From Lentisphaeria bacterium UBA1829 (lineage in GTDB: Bacteria; Verrucomicrobiota; Lentisphaeria; Victivallales; UBA1829): 9,524 nucleotides of DNA. The notes beneath the pieces are model-generated. The model had not been told where the DNA came from, made no database searches, and saw only the letters and a program-made list of their open reading frames with translations. This document shows positions 1 to 8,289 of the stretch, in pieces (positions within the stretch are counted from its first letter, which is position 1; each line of letters starts with the position of its first letter). The stretch is taken from assembly GCA_002338895.1 (NCBI GenBank), contig DDJH01000248.1, forward strand, positions 11,169-20,692, in the 5' to 3' direction. The position numbers and the translations under genes were made by a program.

Positions 1-1831
1 CCGTCCGGAGCTGAAGGACCTTTGCTTCTTCCGTTTCCAGATGGAGCTGATGACGGGAGAGCGCAGTCTGGAGATCGGCAATTTCGGCTTCCGTCTGGCG
101 GAGCGCGCGCTTCCTTTCCGGCAGTTCTCCGCTCCGGTTTTCCGGGAGATGGTGCACATACGGGTGTTCGAGCGATCCGCACAGCGGACAGGGCCTGTTC
201 TCCTCCAGAGATTTCCGAAGTTCTTCCAGATGTGCGATCCGTGCGTGTTCCAGCGCCTGCTGTTCCAGAAGGGCGATCTGCTGTTCCCCGGCGGCCTTCA
301 GATCGGTTTTCATCCGGAGGAGGGCGTGAACGGAGTCGAGTTCCTGACGGATTCTGTGCTGGAGGGTTTCCGATTCCTGAATCTTCGTCCGGAGAGCCGC
401 CGCTTCGCTGTGCCGGCGGAGCTGCTGATCCAGAGAGAGGAGGGTTTGGGCAAGACGCTCTTTTTCCGCAAAGAATTCGGGGATGGTTTTCCCATCGAGC
501 AGGGAGGAGAGAAAGGTCTCCTTGTTCCGGAGGAGTTCTTCCCTGTCCCGGGTTGTCCGGAGCTGGGATTCATAGCGGGTTCGCAGTTCATCAAGCTGTT
601 TTCCGCCGAGGGAGAATTCGCGCTCCAGACTCTGGAGTTCCGCTTCGCCGTATTCGATTTCGCGCCGGATTGCGGTCAGTTCGCCGCAGAGCAGTTCGAT
701 GGCGGGGAGGCGTGCGGAGAGCCTGGAATCCGCGGCGCGGCGTTTCAGCTCGTCGGCGATGGTCTGAAGCCGGTGTTTTCCCTGCTGGAGACGGGATTCC
801 TTCTTCTGCGTGTCCACAGTCCATTTTTTATATACGGCTTCCTGTTCCTCGAATTCGCGGCGGAGGTTTTTCCGATTTTCTTCGAGCAGGGAGAGCCGGG
901 TGTCGAGTTCCCGGACACGGCGGAGGAGCGGGACAAGAATGGTCCGTTCGGATTCGGCATGAAGTTTTGCCTGTTCCGCTTCGGTGCGGCGTTGCTCACA
1001 GCGGGAGAGTTCGCGTTTCTCCCCGGCAAGAGTTGTTTCCAGCGTGGAGAGGGTGGCGGATTCCTGTTGGAGGGCGTTCCGGGTCCGGAGAATTTCCGAA
1101 GCGGCGTCGTAGCGGGAGCTGATGGTCTGGACGGACTGCCGGAATGTCCGGATCGCATTTTGCAGTTCCTGAAGGCGTTCGTCGGAGAGAATCTCGATTC
1201 CGGCGCAGGACTGTTCCAGGGCCTCCCGCTCCAGATTTCGGGCGCGGGTGAGCTCATGAACCTTTCGGGAGATCTCGGCATAGATTCCGGTTCCGGTGAT
1301 CTGCTCCAGAAGCGGAGAGCGTTCATCGGGGGAGGCTCGGAGAAAATCGGCAAACTGACCCTGCGGAAGAATCATCGCGCGGGAAAAATGGGAGAAATCC
1401 ATTCCGGTCAGACTGCGGATCCGGTCGCGGGTCTCCTCGAGCTTGGACGAGAGAATCCGTCCTTCGCCGTCCCCCGTTCCGAGTTCGGAAAGCAGATGCT
1501 GCGCCTTCTGGAGTTTGCCGGTGCGCACCGCCCGGTGTTGTGACCAGCGGCAGAGAAAACGACCGCTGTCATTGGAAAACACAACTTCGGCAAAACACTC
1601 TGTTTCGCCCCGGGTCATGATTTCGTTGTCGTTCTGATTCACCCGGTCGAGGCGGGCGGTCCGTCCGTACAGCGCAAGGCGGACCGCGTCAAATACGGTC
1701 GATTTCCCCGATCCGACCGGTCCCGACAGCGCAAAAATCCCCGCATCGGCAAACAGCGTCCCCGTGAGGTCGATTTCCCACTCTCCCGCCAGCGATGCCA
1801 GATTTTTGAAACGGATCTTTTCAATTTTCAT
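1..1831 (-). CDS. sbcC: Exonuclease SbcCD subunit C (Rad50/SMC-like ATPase), 3' part cut by window edge
   Basis: Large ATPase subunit of the SbcCD (Mre11-Rad50 type) complex, which opens DNA hairpins and processes blocked double-strand ends. The reading frame is open from ATG 1831 down to base 2, giving 610 residues. Seen in the translation: Walker A GPVGSGKST at residues 37-45, the Q-loop stretch LPQGQFADFL at 155-164 that is characteristic of SbcC, then about 370 residues of Glu/Arg/Gln/Leu-rich coiled coil. The zinc hook CPLC lies at 548-551 (bases 179-190). A hook near residue 550 predicts a full protein of roughly 1,050 residues, normal for the family, so the second coiled coil and the Walker B half lie beyond the left edge. 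The start overlaps the preceding stop as ATGA (1828-1831) and I see no Shine-Dalgarno sequence before it, so translation is probably coupled to the upstream membrane gene. Its nuclease partner sbcD is not directly upstream, as it often is. Identification is firm. Confidence 0.93.
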   Translation of the reverse strand, partial: MKIEKIRFKNLASLAGEWEIDLTGTLFADAGIFALSGPVGSGKSTVFDAVRLALYGRTARLDRVNQNDNEIMTRGETECFAEVVFSNDSGRFLCRWSQHRAVRTGKLQKAQHLLSELGTGDGEGRILSSKLEETRDRIRSLTGMDFSHFSRAMILPQGQFADFLRASPDERSPLLEQITGTGIYAEISRKVHELTRARNLEREALEQSCAGIEILSDERLQELQNAIRTFRQSVQTISSRYDAASEILRTRNALQQESATLSTLETTLAGEKRELSRCEQRRTEAEQAKLHAESERTILVPLLRRVRELDTRLSLLEENRKNLRREFEEQEAVYKKWTVDTQKKESRLQQGKHRLQTIADELKRRAADSRLSARLPAIELLCGELTAIRREIEYGEAELQSLEREFSLGGKQLDELRTRYESQLRTTRDREELLRNKETFLSSLLDGKTIPEFFAEKERLAQTLLSLDQQLRRHSEAAALRTKIQESETLQHRIRQELDSVHALLRMKTDLKAAGEQQIALLEQQALEHARIAHLEELRKSLEENRPCPLCGSLEHPYVHHLPENRSGELPERKRALRQTEAEIADLQTALSRHQLHLETEEAKVLQLRT

Positions 1832-3270
1832 TTCGGCCGATAGACTTTCTGCATTCCGCGTTCCAGAAGCGGTTCGAAATCGCCGGTCAGCGAGAATCTC
1901 CGCTTCAGTTTTTCCAGATCCTCCCGGCTCCGGCAGACCAGCAGGCAGTTCGGGGGAAGGCGGACCACCCGCCCGTAATCCGGACGGTCGTAGAGCACCC
2001 TCTCTTCCGGCACTCCGCTGTTCAGCAGAAGAATGCGCAAGGATAACGGATCCGCGTCAAAGTCGATGAACACCATCCCATCTTCCCCGATCTCCTTCCG
2101 GATCGTTTCCGCCGCCGCTGCCGGCATGAACTCTTCCGAAACCGGATATGCGCACAGCAGGTCGTCCGATCCCGGCGGTCCAAACAGAATCCGGGATGCC
2201 GCCGGTGTCAGAGCGGGCGTGATCAGCAGCCATGCGAACACCCCTCCCAGCAGCAGAATTTTTCCGCTCCTTCCCGCCGAATGCAGATACGCTCTCACCA
2301 GCATTCCGAGCAGAATCGTCCAGATCCCGAAAAAGGGAAAGAAGATCCGCGGGAACGGCGGCACCCTGGCCGGAATCAGAAACGCGAGCGGCAGCGCATA
2401 CACCAGCAGAATCACCGCAAGACGGATCCGCATCCCCTTCGATCTTCTCCACAGACGAATCCCTCCCGCCAGCGCCGCCGGCAGGAGCGGCAGAAACACA
2501 AACGCGAACGATTCGTACACATTCCAGTATGCGCTTCCGTATCCGGTCCACCCCTCCCGCAGCTGCGAGGCCGCGACCAGTTTGCGGAAAATATGCGCAT
2601 AGAACAGCGGTACGCTCACAATCGGGATTCCCGCCAGAAGAACCCATTGCAGACGCTTTCCTTTTTTCCGGATCTCCGGCAGGAAAAACAGTGCTCCGCC
2701 CAGCAGCGCGAACAGCGCGGTCGGCATCACTCCGACTGCCAGGAGAGAGAACAGCAAATACAGTCCGCCTTCCGGTCTGCAGATTTTCCCCCTCATCCAC
2801 CGTTCCGCCGCAACGAATGCGGCCAGCGAGAACAGGAGCGCCGCCCCGTATCCGCGGAGTGCCGTGGAGAACAGCGTCATCGGTCCGGAGACCGCCAGAA
2901 GAAGCGTGCAGAGCGTTCCCGGGATCGTTCCGCATTTGCGGATGCACTCCTTCCCGAGGATCCAGATCGCCGCACCTCCGATCAGCAGCGAAAGCAGACG
3001 GAGCAGCAGAATCCAGTTTGTGCACCACTCTCTTCCCGCCGCCTCCCATGCGGAGAGCAGCATCGTGTAGACGATATGGTTGTTCGGGATCGGATAGGTG
3101 AACGGAATCCGGGAAAAACCGACCGTGAGCCATCCGAGCGTGAGCACCTCGTCAAACCACGGTGGCCGCGTCAGATACGGAATGGAAGCCAGGCAGAGGA
3201 GAAGGAGCGCAAAATACGGTACTCTTCCCTTCCACTGCTTCAGAATCTGTCCGGGATTATTCGGTTTCAT
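1828..3270 (-). CDS. Multi-pass membrane glycosyltransferase, GT-C fold (PMT/ArnT-like)
   Basis: A 480-residue integral membrane protein, probably a polyprenyl-phosphate-sugar-dependent glycosyltransferase acting on the outer face of the inner membrane. Seen: a first hydrophobic segment at about residues 17-33, immediately followed by [10 protein letters not shown] with an acidic pair D40-E41, then PNNHIVY (N63-N64-H65) in the first external loop. An acidic motif just after the first membrane helix is the hallmark of GT-C enzymes and marks the catalytic base and metal site. Many further hydrophobic segments follow up to about residue 370, then a soluble C-terminal region of about 100 residues. 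Donor and acceptor cannot be read from the sequence. ATG 3270 lies inside the end of zwf (14-bp overlap, different frame) with only a weak upstream GGA. The TGA stop overlaps the sbcC start. The gene is thus the middle of a coupled three-gene unit. Family assignment is by motif and topology only; a different multi-pass protein remains possible. Confidence 0.72.
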   Translation of the reverse strand: MKPNNPGQILKQWKGRVPYFALLLLCLASIPYLTRPPWFDEVLTLGWLTVGFSRIPFTYPIPNNHIVYTMLLSAWEAAGREWCTNWILLLRLLSLLIGGAAIWILGKECIRKCGTIPGTLCTLLLAVSGPMTLFSTALRGYGAALLFSLAAFVAAERWMRGKICRPEGGLYLLFSLLAVGVMPTALFALLGGALFFLPEIRKKGKRLQWVLLAGIPIVSVPLFYAHIFRKLVAASQLREGWTGYGSAYWNVYESFAFVFLPLLPAALAGGIRLWRRSKGMRIRLAVILLVYALPLAFLIPARVPPFPRIFFPFFGIWTILLGMLVRAYLHSAGRSGKILLLGGVFAWLLITPALTPAASRILFGPPGSDDLLCAYPVSEEFMPAAAAETIRKEIGEDGMVFIDFDADPLSLRILLLNSGVPEERVLYDRPDYGRVVRLPPNCLLVCRSREDLEKLKRRFSLTGDFEPLLERGMQKVYRPK

Positions 3271-4801
3271 TTTTCCAGAAGACGTTGTCGATTCCGGTCA
3301 GGCAGTCCGCTTCGCGGGGGCCCCAGGATCCGGCGGGATAGGTGTAAAGCGGCGGTGGTGCGCTTCCTTTTTCCCATGCGTCGAGAACGGGGGTCAGAAG
3401 GGTCCATGCGTGTTCGATGGTGTCGTTGCGGATGAAGAGGGTCTGATCGCCGAGCATGCAGTCGAGAAGCAGACGTTCATAGGCATCGGGCATGGTCTCC
3501 CCGGGTTCCAGAATGCTGGCGTATTTGAAATCCATGCTCAGGGCGCCCATGCAGAGTTTGGGACCCGGCTGTTTGGCCTGAATGGTCAGACGCAGTCCCT
3601 CTTCCGGCTGAACGTTGAGAATCAGCTGATTCGGCGTCAGGTCCTCCGCCCGGACCGGGGAGAAGATCGAGTGGGGAATCGGCTTGAAGTTGATGACGAT
3701 CCGGCTGGTTTTCTCCTTCATGCGTTTGCCGCTGCGCAGGTAGAAGGGGACCCCGTGCCAGCGCCAGTTGTCGATCAGAAGACGCATGGCGACAAAGGTT
3801 TCCGTAGAGGACTCCGCGGGAATTCCGGGCTCTTCGCGGTATCCGGGAACGCGTTCGCCGTTGATCTCCCCTGCGGAGTACTGCGCCCGGATAATTTCCG
3901 TGGACAGACGTTTCGGATCAAACGGACGGATGCTCCGGAGAAGTTTCAGCTTTTCCGACCGGATGCTGTCCGCATCAATGGATCCCGGATTTTCCATGGC
4001 CACCAGCGCCAGCATCTCCAGAATATGATTCTGGAACATGTCCCGCAGGAGTCCGCTTTTGTCGAAATATCCGGCGCGGCGCTCGACGCCGACCGTTTCC
4101 GCGACCGTGATCTGCACATTGTCGATGTAACGCGAGTTCCAGACCGGTTCGAAGATCAGATTGGCAAAACGGAAAATCAGGATGTTCTGAACAGTCTCCT
4201 TTCCGAGATAATGATCGATCCGGTAGATCTGCCGTTCCTGGAGCGTCCGGTGCAGTTCGAGATCCAGCTGCCTTGCGGAGTCGAGATCGCGCCCGAACGG
4301 TTTTTCCAGAATCACATGGCGCCAGGGGATCCCCGAAGGATCCTCCCTCGTCAGACCCGACTCGCCGAGGCGGCTGACAATGGCGGAATAGAGCGAGGAG
4401 GGCATTGCAAGATAGAAAATTCTTCCGAACGCTCCGGGTTCTCCGCCCGCCTCCCGTTCCGCCTGATCGAGAACGTTGCCGATTTTGCGGTAGAATTCCG
4501 GATCGTCGTACTCTCCCGCCACATAATGGACGCGGCGCAGAAACTCTTCCAGTTCTCCGCGTTCCGCCCGGATCCATCTGGCGATCAGCGCATGATAGGA
4601 TTCGTCGTTCAGCGGAGAGCGGGCGCAGCCGACAATCCGCGACTGTTCATGCAGAAGTCCCCGTTTGAACAGCTGAAACAGCGCGGGAATCAGTTTTCTG
4701 CAGGCGAGATCGCCGGATGCTCCGAAAATCGCGATCGTATTCGGCACCGGGGCGACCTCCAGACAGAATCCCCCTCTCCAAGTATATTTCCCGTTCACCA
4801 T
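3257..4801 (-). CDS. zwf: Glucose-6-phosphate 1-dehydrogenase
   Basis: Oxidises glucose 6-phosphate to 6-phosphogluconolactone with NADP+ (or NAD+), the first step of the oxidative pentose phosphate pathway and a main NADPH source; cytoplasmic. The 514-residue product has normal family length. Seen: the nucleotide-binding motif GASGDLA at residues 27-33 after a beta strand (NTIAIF), EKPFGRD at 166-172, and the active-site signature RIDHYLGKE at 194-202 containing the substrate-binding and catalytic His/Lys residues. The conserved segments around AETVGVE and [10 protein letters not shown] follow. The frame stays open upstream to an ATG at 4996, but that would add 65 residues unlike the family. 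ATG 4801 has a strong GGAGGA at 4811-4816, nine bases upstream, and lies just after a promoter-like element, so I chose it. First gene of the leftward unit, divergent from the LacI-type regulator. Neither pgl nor gnd is next to it. Confidence 0.96.
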   Translation of the reverse strand: MVNGKYTWRGGFCLEVAPVPNTIAIFGASGDLACRKLIPALFQLFKRGLLHEQSRIVGCARSPLNDESYHALIARWIRAERGELEEFLRRVHYVAGEYDDPEFYRKIGNVLDQAEREAGGEPGAFGRIFYLAMPSSLYSAIVSRLGESGLTREDPSGIPWRHVILEKPFGRDLDSARQLDLELHRTLQERQIYRIDHYLGKETVQNILIFRFANLIFEPVWNSRYIDNVQITVAETVGVERRAGYFDKSGLLRDMFQNHILEMLALVAMENPGSIDADSIRSEKLKLLRSIRPFDPKRLSTEIIRAQYSAGEINGERVPGYREEPGIPAESSTETFVAMRLLIDNWRWHGVPFYLRSGKRMKEKTSRIVINFKPIPHSIFSPVRAEDLTPNQLILNVQPEEGLRLTIQAKQPGPKLCMGALSMDFKYASILEPGETMPDAYERLLLDCMLGDQTLFIRNDTIEHAWTLLTPVLDAWEKGSAPPPLYTYPAGSWGPREADCLTGIDNVFWKNETE

Positions 4802-4810
4802 ATTTTTCTC

Positions 4811-4816
4811 TCCTCC
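4811..4816 (-). promoter_or_regulatory. Ribosome binding site that fixes the zwf start
   Basis: Read leftward this is GGAGGA, nine bases before ATG 4801. It is the strongest Shine-Dalgarno sequence in the leftward unit and decides between ATG 4801 and the in-frame ATG at 4996, which has no such sequence. Confidence 0.85.
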
Positions 4817-4830
4817 ACGTTTCTGGGGAT

Positions 4831-4858
4831 AAGATAACCGGGCTTCCGGAAAATGCAA
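4831..4858 (-). promoter_or_regulatory. Putative leftward promoter of zwf / GT-C / sbcC
   Basis: On the minus strand a -35-like TTGCAT (4853-4858) is separated by 16 bp from a -10-like TATCTT (4831-4836). A transcript from here would start near 4824 and give a short leader holding the zwf ribosome binding site. The same arrangement occurs on the plus strand at 4957-4984 (21 of 28 positions alike), which raises confidence in both. The -10 is not a perfect sigma70 match. Confidence 0.5.
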
Positions 4859-4910
4859 TCCCCCGATTCCATTTTCTGCATTTCCGCGCCTTCCCGTATA
4901 AATTTGCGTG

Positions 4911-4931
4911 TCTCCGGAAAAATCCGGGAGA
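4911..4931. repeat. Small inverted repeat between the divergent promoters
   Basis: TCTCCGGA (4911-4918), an AAAA loop, and TCCGGGAGA (4923-4931) pair over eight bases with one bulged G. It lies between the two outward promoters and outside both predicted transcripts, so it could be a protein-binding site. TCCGGA is very common across this window, so chance is a real alternative. Confidence 0.3.
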
Positions 4932-4943
4932 ATCCGCCGATGG

Positions 4944-4957
4944 AGTTCCCCGGAACT
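4944..4957. promoter_or_regulatory. Inverted repeat touching the rightward -35 element
   Basis: AGTTCC-CC-GGAACT, two perfect 6-bp arms with a 2-bp centre. Its last base is the first base of the putative -35 hexamer of the regulator gene, a position where a bound protein could repress or activate. No second copy was found in the window. Confidence 0.3.
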
Positions 4958-4984
4958 TGCATTTTTCAAAAGAGAGGTTATCTG
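4957..4984 (+). promoter_or_regulatory. Putative rightward promoter of the LacI-type regulator / glycosidase operon
   Basis: TTGCAT (4957-4962), a 16-bp spacer, and TATCTG (4979-4984). Transcription would start near 4991, upstream of ATG 5024 and essentially on top of the alternative GTG at 4997. This argues against the GTG start. The element mirrors the leftward one at 4831-4858. Confidence 0.5.
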
Positions 4985-4989
4985 TATAT

Positions 4990-5003
4990 ATGACACGTGA
5001 CAT
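4990..5003. promoter_or_regulatory. Candidate LacI-type operator at the rightward start point
   Basis: ATGACACGTGACAT is palindromic at 12 of 14 positions with a central CG. LacI-family dimers typically bind such sites because a hinge-helix leucine inserts at a central CpG, and the regulator encoded next door keeps that leucine (L60). The site lies just downstream of the -10 element, where bound repressor would block its own operon. The single copy and the imperfect symmetry keep this tentative. Confidence 0.4.
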
Positions 5004-5009
5004 CTACAC

Positions 5010-5014
5010 AGGAG
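5010..5014 (+). promoter_or_regulatory. Ribosome binding site that fixes the regulator start
   Basis: AGGAG, nine bases before ATG 5024. It supports this ATG over the in-frame GTG at 4997, which would add nine residues not expected before a LacI-type DNA-binding domain. Confidence 0.75.
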
Positions 5015-5023
5015 CCCCCTTTT

Positions 5024-6043
5024 ATGCGACCGAAAAATGCGACAGCCAAAGATGTGGCGGACCGGGCCGGCGTTTCGCGTTCCCTCGTCTCCATGTACCT
5101 CAGCCGGAATCCGAATGTGTGGATTTCGGAAGAGACCCGGGCGCGGCTCGATGCGGCGATCCGGGAACTCGGATACCGTCCGAACCGGAGCGCCCAGATT
5201 CTGCGGGGCGGGAAATCCCGTGTGATCGGGGTTGTCCTGGGCGGAATTTCAGGCCTTTTCGCCTCCTGTCTTTCGGAGGCGCTGATGGAAAATCTGGAAG
5301 AGGCCGGATACCGTGTCTTTCTCGGAATCACCCGATACGATTCCGAACGCGAACGGCGCGTGCTGGAATCCATGATGAATTTTGAAATCGATGCGCTGGT
5401 CTATACGCTGGAACCGGATTATGTCAGCGATCTTCTGCTGCGCTGTTCCGCCCGGATTCCGGTCTTTCTGACAGAACGGAAAGAGGCGTATCCTTTTCAC
5501 AGCGTCCAATTCGACCTGAGTGAAGCTTTGGGAAAGACGATGAAATTCCTTTCCGACCGGAAAGTTGAAAAAGTGGCTCTGATGACCAACCGGATCGGAT
5601 TTGCGGAAACGCTGTTTCTGAAAGCGGGGGAAAACAGCCGGATGAAACTGCGTGTCTTCCGCGCGGAGAGTACGAGTGGGGATGACAGGAAATTCCTGAA
5701 GGAGCTTTCCCGCTTCCGTCCGGATGCGGTCATTGTCCTTGCCGGAGTCCGCGCGGACGCCGCATGGAAGCTCCTGGGACCCGAGACGATCTGGATCGAC
5801 TCCTGGAGTCTTCCGTTTCAGCGGACGGAGTCCGGAAGCCGGATCCGTCCGGCTGGGAGCATCGTCCGTCCTTTCCGTCCGTATGCGGAGGCGCTCTCGG
5901 GGGCGTTGCTGGAGACTCTGCAAAATCCCGGAGACACGGTACTTCATCGCTCCATTTCCGCCCTTTTTCTCAAACGGAAAGAGCGGAAGGTGTTCCGGGA
6001 AACCCTTCTGAACGATCCTTATTTTCAAGCCTTTGAACATTGA
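5024..6043 (+). CDS. LacI-family transcriptional regulator
   Basis: A 339-residue repressor-type regulator that probably controls its own operon in response to a sugar. Seen: N-terminal helix-turn-helix at about residues 7-26 ([20 protein letters not shown]) with recognition-helix residues S18-R19-S20-L21-V22. The family segment [20 protein letters not shown] follows at 46-65, carrying the hinge helix and the DNA-intercalating leucine (L60). From about residue 66 (VIGVVLGG) a periplasmic-binding-protein-like effector domain of two lobes follows. Length is typical. ATG 5024 is chosen for its AGGAG and for the predicted transcription start. The stop is 24 bp before the glycosidase start with no terminator between, so the two are almost certainly co-transcribed and the effector is likely a product or substrate of that enzyme. 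A near-palindrome at 4990-5003 is a possible autoregulatory operator. The ligand cannot be read from the sequence. Confidence 0.92.
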   Translation: MRPKNATAKDVADRAGVSRSLVSMYLSRNPNVWISEETRARLDAAIRELGYRPNRSAQILRGGKSRVIGVVLGGISGLFASCLSEALMENLEEAGYRVFLGITRYDSERERRVLESMMNFEIDALVYTLEPDYVSDLLLRCSARIPVFLTERKEAYPFHSVQFDLSEALGKTMKFLSDRKVEKVALMTNRIGFAETLFLKAGENSRMKLRVFRAESTSGDDRKFLKELSRFRPDAVIVLAGVRADAAWKLLGPETIWIDSWSLPFQRTESGSRIRPAGSIVRPFRPYAEALSGALLETLQNPGDTVLHRSISALFLKRKERKVFRETLLNDPYFQAFEH

Positions 6044-6067
6044 ACAATCATAAATGGAGAACACAAA

Positions 6068-8227
6068 ATGAGTTCAGTCCTGCCAATCTGGGGAAACAAT
6101 CCGAAAGAGGCGTTTTTCCGCCGGAAATTCCAGCTCCCGGAGCGATTTGCCTGGGCCGTCGTGCGGATTTTCGTGGATACCGGCTTCGAACTGTTTCTGA
6201 ACGAACGGCTGGTCGCCGTGGTCGATGAGTGGAACAATCAGCGGGATTACGATGTAACGCCGTTCCTGAGGGGAGGAGAGAATCTGGCGGCGGTGCATGG
6301 CGTTAACCACTCCGGACACCGGGGATTCTCGTTTGAACTCTGCTGTGACGGCGTACCTGTGCTGGTGTCCGACGACTCCTGGGCTGTGGCGGACCGGGAA
6401 GTGTGGGATTTCTTCCGGATGAGTCTGGATGATCGTTCGTGGCCGTCCGCGCGTCCTCTTCCGCTCCAGTATGTGGGGATTCCGCAGTGGCGCGGACATG
6501 CAGGGGATTCGCCGGAGAAGGTGATTCCCTGTCTGGAAGGCTCGCCGTTCTTTTCCGGAGCGATTCCGAAGGCGGTTCGCTCTCCGTTTTTCGAGGCGGA
6601 GGAACAGAAGGAGGAGGTGGATCCGGAAGTTCTCTCCGTTGTCGGAGAGGGGTACCGCGCCAGCCGGAACGCCCGTCCGCGAGCCCGGATCGACGCGGTC
6701 GCGTGGCCGAATGTGGATGGATGCGCGCATGGAACAGACGGCGTATTCCGTCTCCAGGGGGCCGGCCGCTATGAAGGTCCGTTCCTTTTTGTGGATTTCG
6801 GGGAGGAGACGGTCGGAACTCTCCGTTTCCGGACCTCGTCCGCCGAAAGGGTCCGCATCCGGATCCGCTACGGAGAGACTCTGGCGGAATGCGTGGCCGA
6901 GTCCGCGCGCGACCAGCTCCTCCACCGGATGCTCGTCGAAGAGATCCTGCTGGGAAGCGGCGTGCAGGAGTGGGAGAGCCGGGCAAGAGTCGGATTCCGT
7001 TTTGTCCGCGTGGAGGTGTTTGATTCGCCGGCAGAGGTGGAACTTTCATCGTTTTCCGTCCGCTCCTCGCTGTATCCGGTGACGTACCGCGGCTATTTCC
7101 ACTGCTCCGATTCTCTGCTGAACCGGATCTGGGAAGCGGGACGAAAGACCGTTCACCTCTGCATGCAGGAGTACTATCTCGACGGCGTCAAGCGGGATCG
7201 TTTTCTGTGGGTCGGCGATACGCGGGCGGAGGCGCTTTACAATTACTATCTGTTTGCGGATCAGAAACTTTTCCGGTTCTGCTGGGAGGCGATCGCATCG
7301 GTCCAGTATGCCGACGGCGCGATTCCGTCGGAGATGGGCGAGGGCGCGTCTTGCCTCTGGGACTACATCGCGTGGTATGTGATCGCGTTTCACGACTACC
7401 GTCTGTTCACCGGCGACGACGAGTTTCCCCTTCGTCTCCGGAAGTCCCTTTATGCCGCCGTCGACTACCTTTCCGCCCAGGCCTCTCCGGATGGCCTGAT
7501 CCATGTTCCGGAAAATCCGTATCCGACCTGGATGATCGTTCTGAACAAGGCCGTCGGAGCCTCTCCCTTCCTCAACACCCTTTATCTCCGGGCCCTCCGG
7601 ACCGCTCAGGAGATCGCCGAGCTTGCGAAGGATGCCGCCGCGGCCTGCGGATATCGGACTCTTGCCGACCGTCTGGAGCCGGCCGTGCAGCAGCTCCTTC
7701 AGGAAAAACCTCTTGCCGGGGAAGCGGGACTGAGCGAATCCTCGACCGGGGTGTATGAGATCCTTGAACAGCAGTTTGCCCATGGCGAGAGCGTCGGGGC
7801 GCTGGAACGGATCCGGAAAAACTGGGGCGCCCTTCTTTCCGGCGGTGGCGACACCCTGTACGAAGGCTTTTATATCCCGGACGGCCGCTATCCGGTTGTC
7901 AGCTCTCCGGAACCGAAACGTCTCTACATCAGTTACTGTCATGGATGGACGGCAGGACCGTGTGCGCTTCTTCCGGCGGAACTTGCTGGGATTCGTCCTC
8001 TGGAGGGGGGCTTCCGTCGATTCCGAGTCGCCCCGAAGCCGGAGGATCTGGAGAGTCTGGAAGCGGTGGTCCCGACCCCTCACGGCGATATCGCTCTTTC
8101 TCTGACGCGCACGGAACTTGTCCTCCGCGTTCCGGAAGGGACGACAGCGGAAGTGGAGCTCCCTGCTCCGGTCTCCTTCCGCCGCACACTGGAACCGGGC
8201 ATTCACCGGATCCCTCTGGAGCAATGA
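6068..8227 (+). CDS. Cytoplasmic alpha-L-rhamnosidase-like glycoside hydrolase (GH78 type)
   Basis: A 719-residue enzyme expected to release terminal alpha-L-rhamnose (or a related sugar) from oligosaccharides or glycosides. Residues 1 to about 330 are beta-rich (beta-sandwich modules as in GH78). From about 340 (YRGYFHCSD) comes the alpha/alpha-barrel catalytic domain. Within it DGVKRDRFLWVGD (372-384) matches the family loop bearing the acidic catalytic residues, with D377 in place of the Asp of the common QRDE motif. TLYEGF holds E599, a candidate second catalytic acid, and YCHGWTAGP (623-631) is another conserved block, followed by a C-terminal beta domain. There is no signal peptide or lipobox, so it should act in the cytoplasm on imported substrate. 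ATG 6068 has TGGAGA seven bases upstream. It follows the LacI-type gene by 24 bp. The KRDR variant means the exact sugar specificity is uncertain; fold and clan assignment are much surer. Confidence 0.82.
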   Translation: MSSVLPIWGNNPKEAFFRRKFQLPERFAWAVVRIFVDTGFELFLNERLVAVVDEWNNQRDYDVTPFLRGGENLAAVHGVNHSGHRGFSFELCCDGVPVLVSDDSWAVADREVWDFFRMSLDDRSWPSARPLPLQYVGIPQWRGHAGDSPEKVIPCLEGSPFFSGAIPKAVRSPFFEAEEQKEEVDPEVLSVVGEGYRASRNARPRARIDAVAWPNVDGCAHGTDGVFRLQGAGRYEGPFLFVDFGEETVGTLRFRTSSAERVRIRIRYGETLAECVAESARDQLLHRMLVEEILLGSGVQEWESRARVGFRFVRVEVFDSPAEVELSSFSVRSSLYPVTYRGYFHCSDSLLNRIWEAGRKTVHLCMQEYYLDGVKRDRFLWVGDTRAEALYNYYLFADQKLFRFCWEAIASVQYADGAIPSEMGEGASCLWDYIAWYVIAFHDYRLFTGDDEFPLRLRKSLYAAVDYLSAQASPDGLIHVPENPYPTWMIVLNKAVGASPFLNTLYLRALRTAQEIAELAKDAAAACGYRTLADRLEPAVQQLLQEKPLAGEAGLSESSTGVYEILEQQFAHGESVGALERIRKNWGALLSGGGDTLYEGFYIPDGRYPVVSSPEPKRLYISYCHGWTAGPCALLPAELAGIRPLEGGFRRFRVAPKPEDLESLEAVVPTPHGDIALSLTRTELVLRVPEGTTAEVELPAPVSFRRTLEPGIHRIPLEQ

Positions 8228-8243
8228 CAATCGTCGAGGGAGA

Positions 8244-8265
8244 AAACGTTCAGAACGTTTCTGAA
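8244..8265. repeat. Two overlapping, mutually exclusive palindromes after the glycosidase gene
   Basis: AAACGTT-CAG-AACGTTT (8244-8260) and TTCAGAA-CGT-TTCTGAA (8249-8265) are both perfect 7-bp inverted repeats with 3-base centres and share their middle. They begin 16 bases after the glycosidase stop. They could be protein-binding sites or alternative small RNA hairpins at the transcript end. Two AACGTT palindromes with central CG also recall a LacI-type site, but they are far from any promoter I see. Confidence 0.4.
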
Positions 8266-8289
8266 TGAATTCTCATCCATGGCGCAGAT

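Noticed and set aside
41..1543. Long open frame on the plus strand (500 codons) opposite sbcC
   Set aside because: It is in exact codon register with sbcC on the other strand. The minus-strand frame has Walker A, Q-loop and zinc-hook motifs, while the plus-strand product has no recognisable domain. GC-rich biased codons keep the antisense frame open.
2281..3435. Plus-strand frame rich in Arg/Gln/Glu opposite the membrane glycosyltransferase
   Set aside because: The composition is what the complement of a hydrophobic membrane-protein gene gives. No domain is recognisable, and it runs across the junction of two real genes.
3098..4837. Long open frame on the plus strand (579 codons) opposite zwf
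   Set aside because: It lies antisense to a clear glucose-6-phosphate dehydrogenase and shows no family motif; it has no separate ribosome binding site or promoter.
4802..4996. N-terminal extension of zwf to ATG 4996
   Set aside because: The extra 65 residues do not resemble the family, would include the promoter elements, and lack a ribosome binding site; ATG 4801 has GGAGGA at good spacing.
4997..5023. GTG start at 4997 for the LacI-type regulator
   Set aside because: It lies about six bases from the predicted transcription start and has no ribosome binding site; ATG 5024 has AGGAG nine bases upstream and gives a typical N terminus.
7046..8230. Minus-strand frame of 394 codons opposite the glycosidase gene
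   Set aside because: It is antisense to the conserved catalytic domain and carries no recognisable motif; an open shadow frame in GC-rich DNA.
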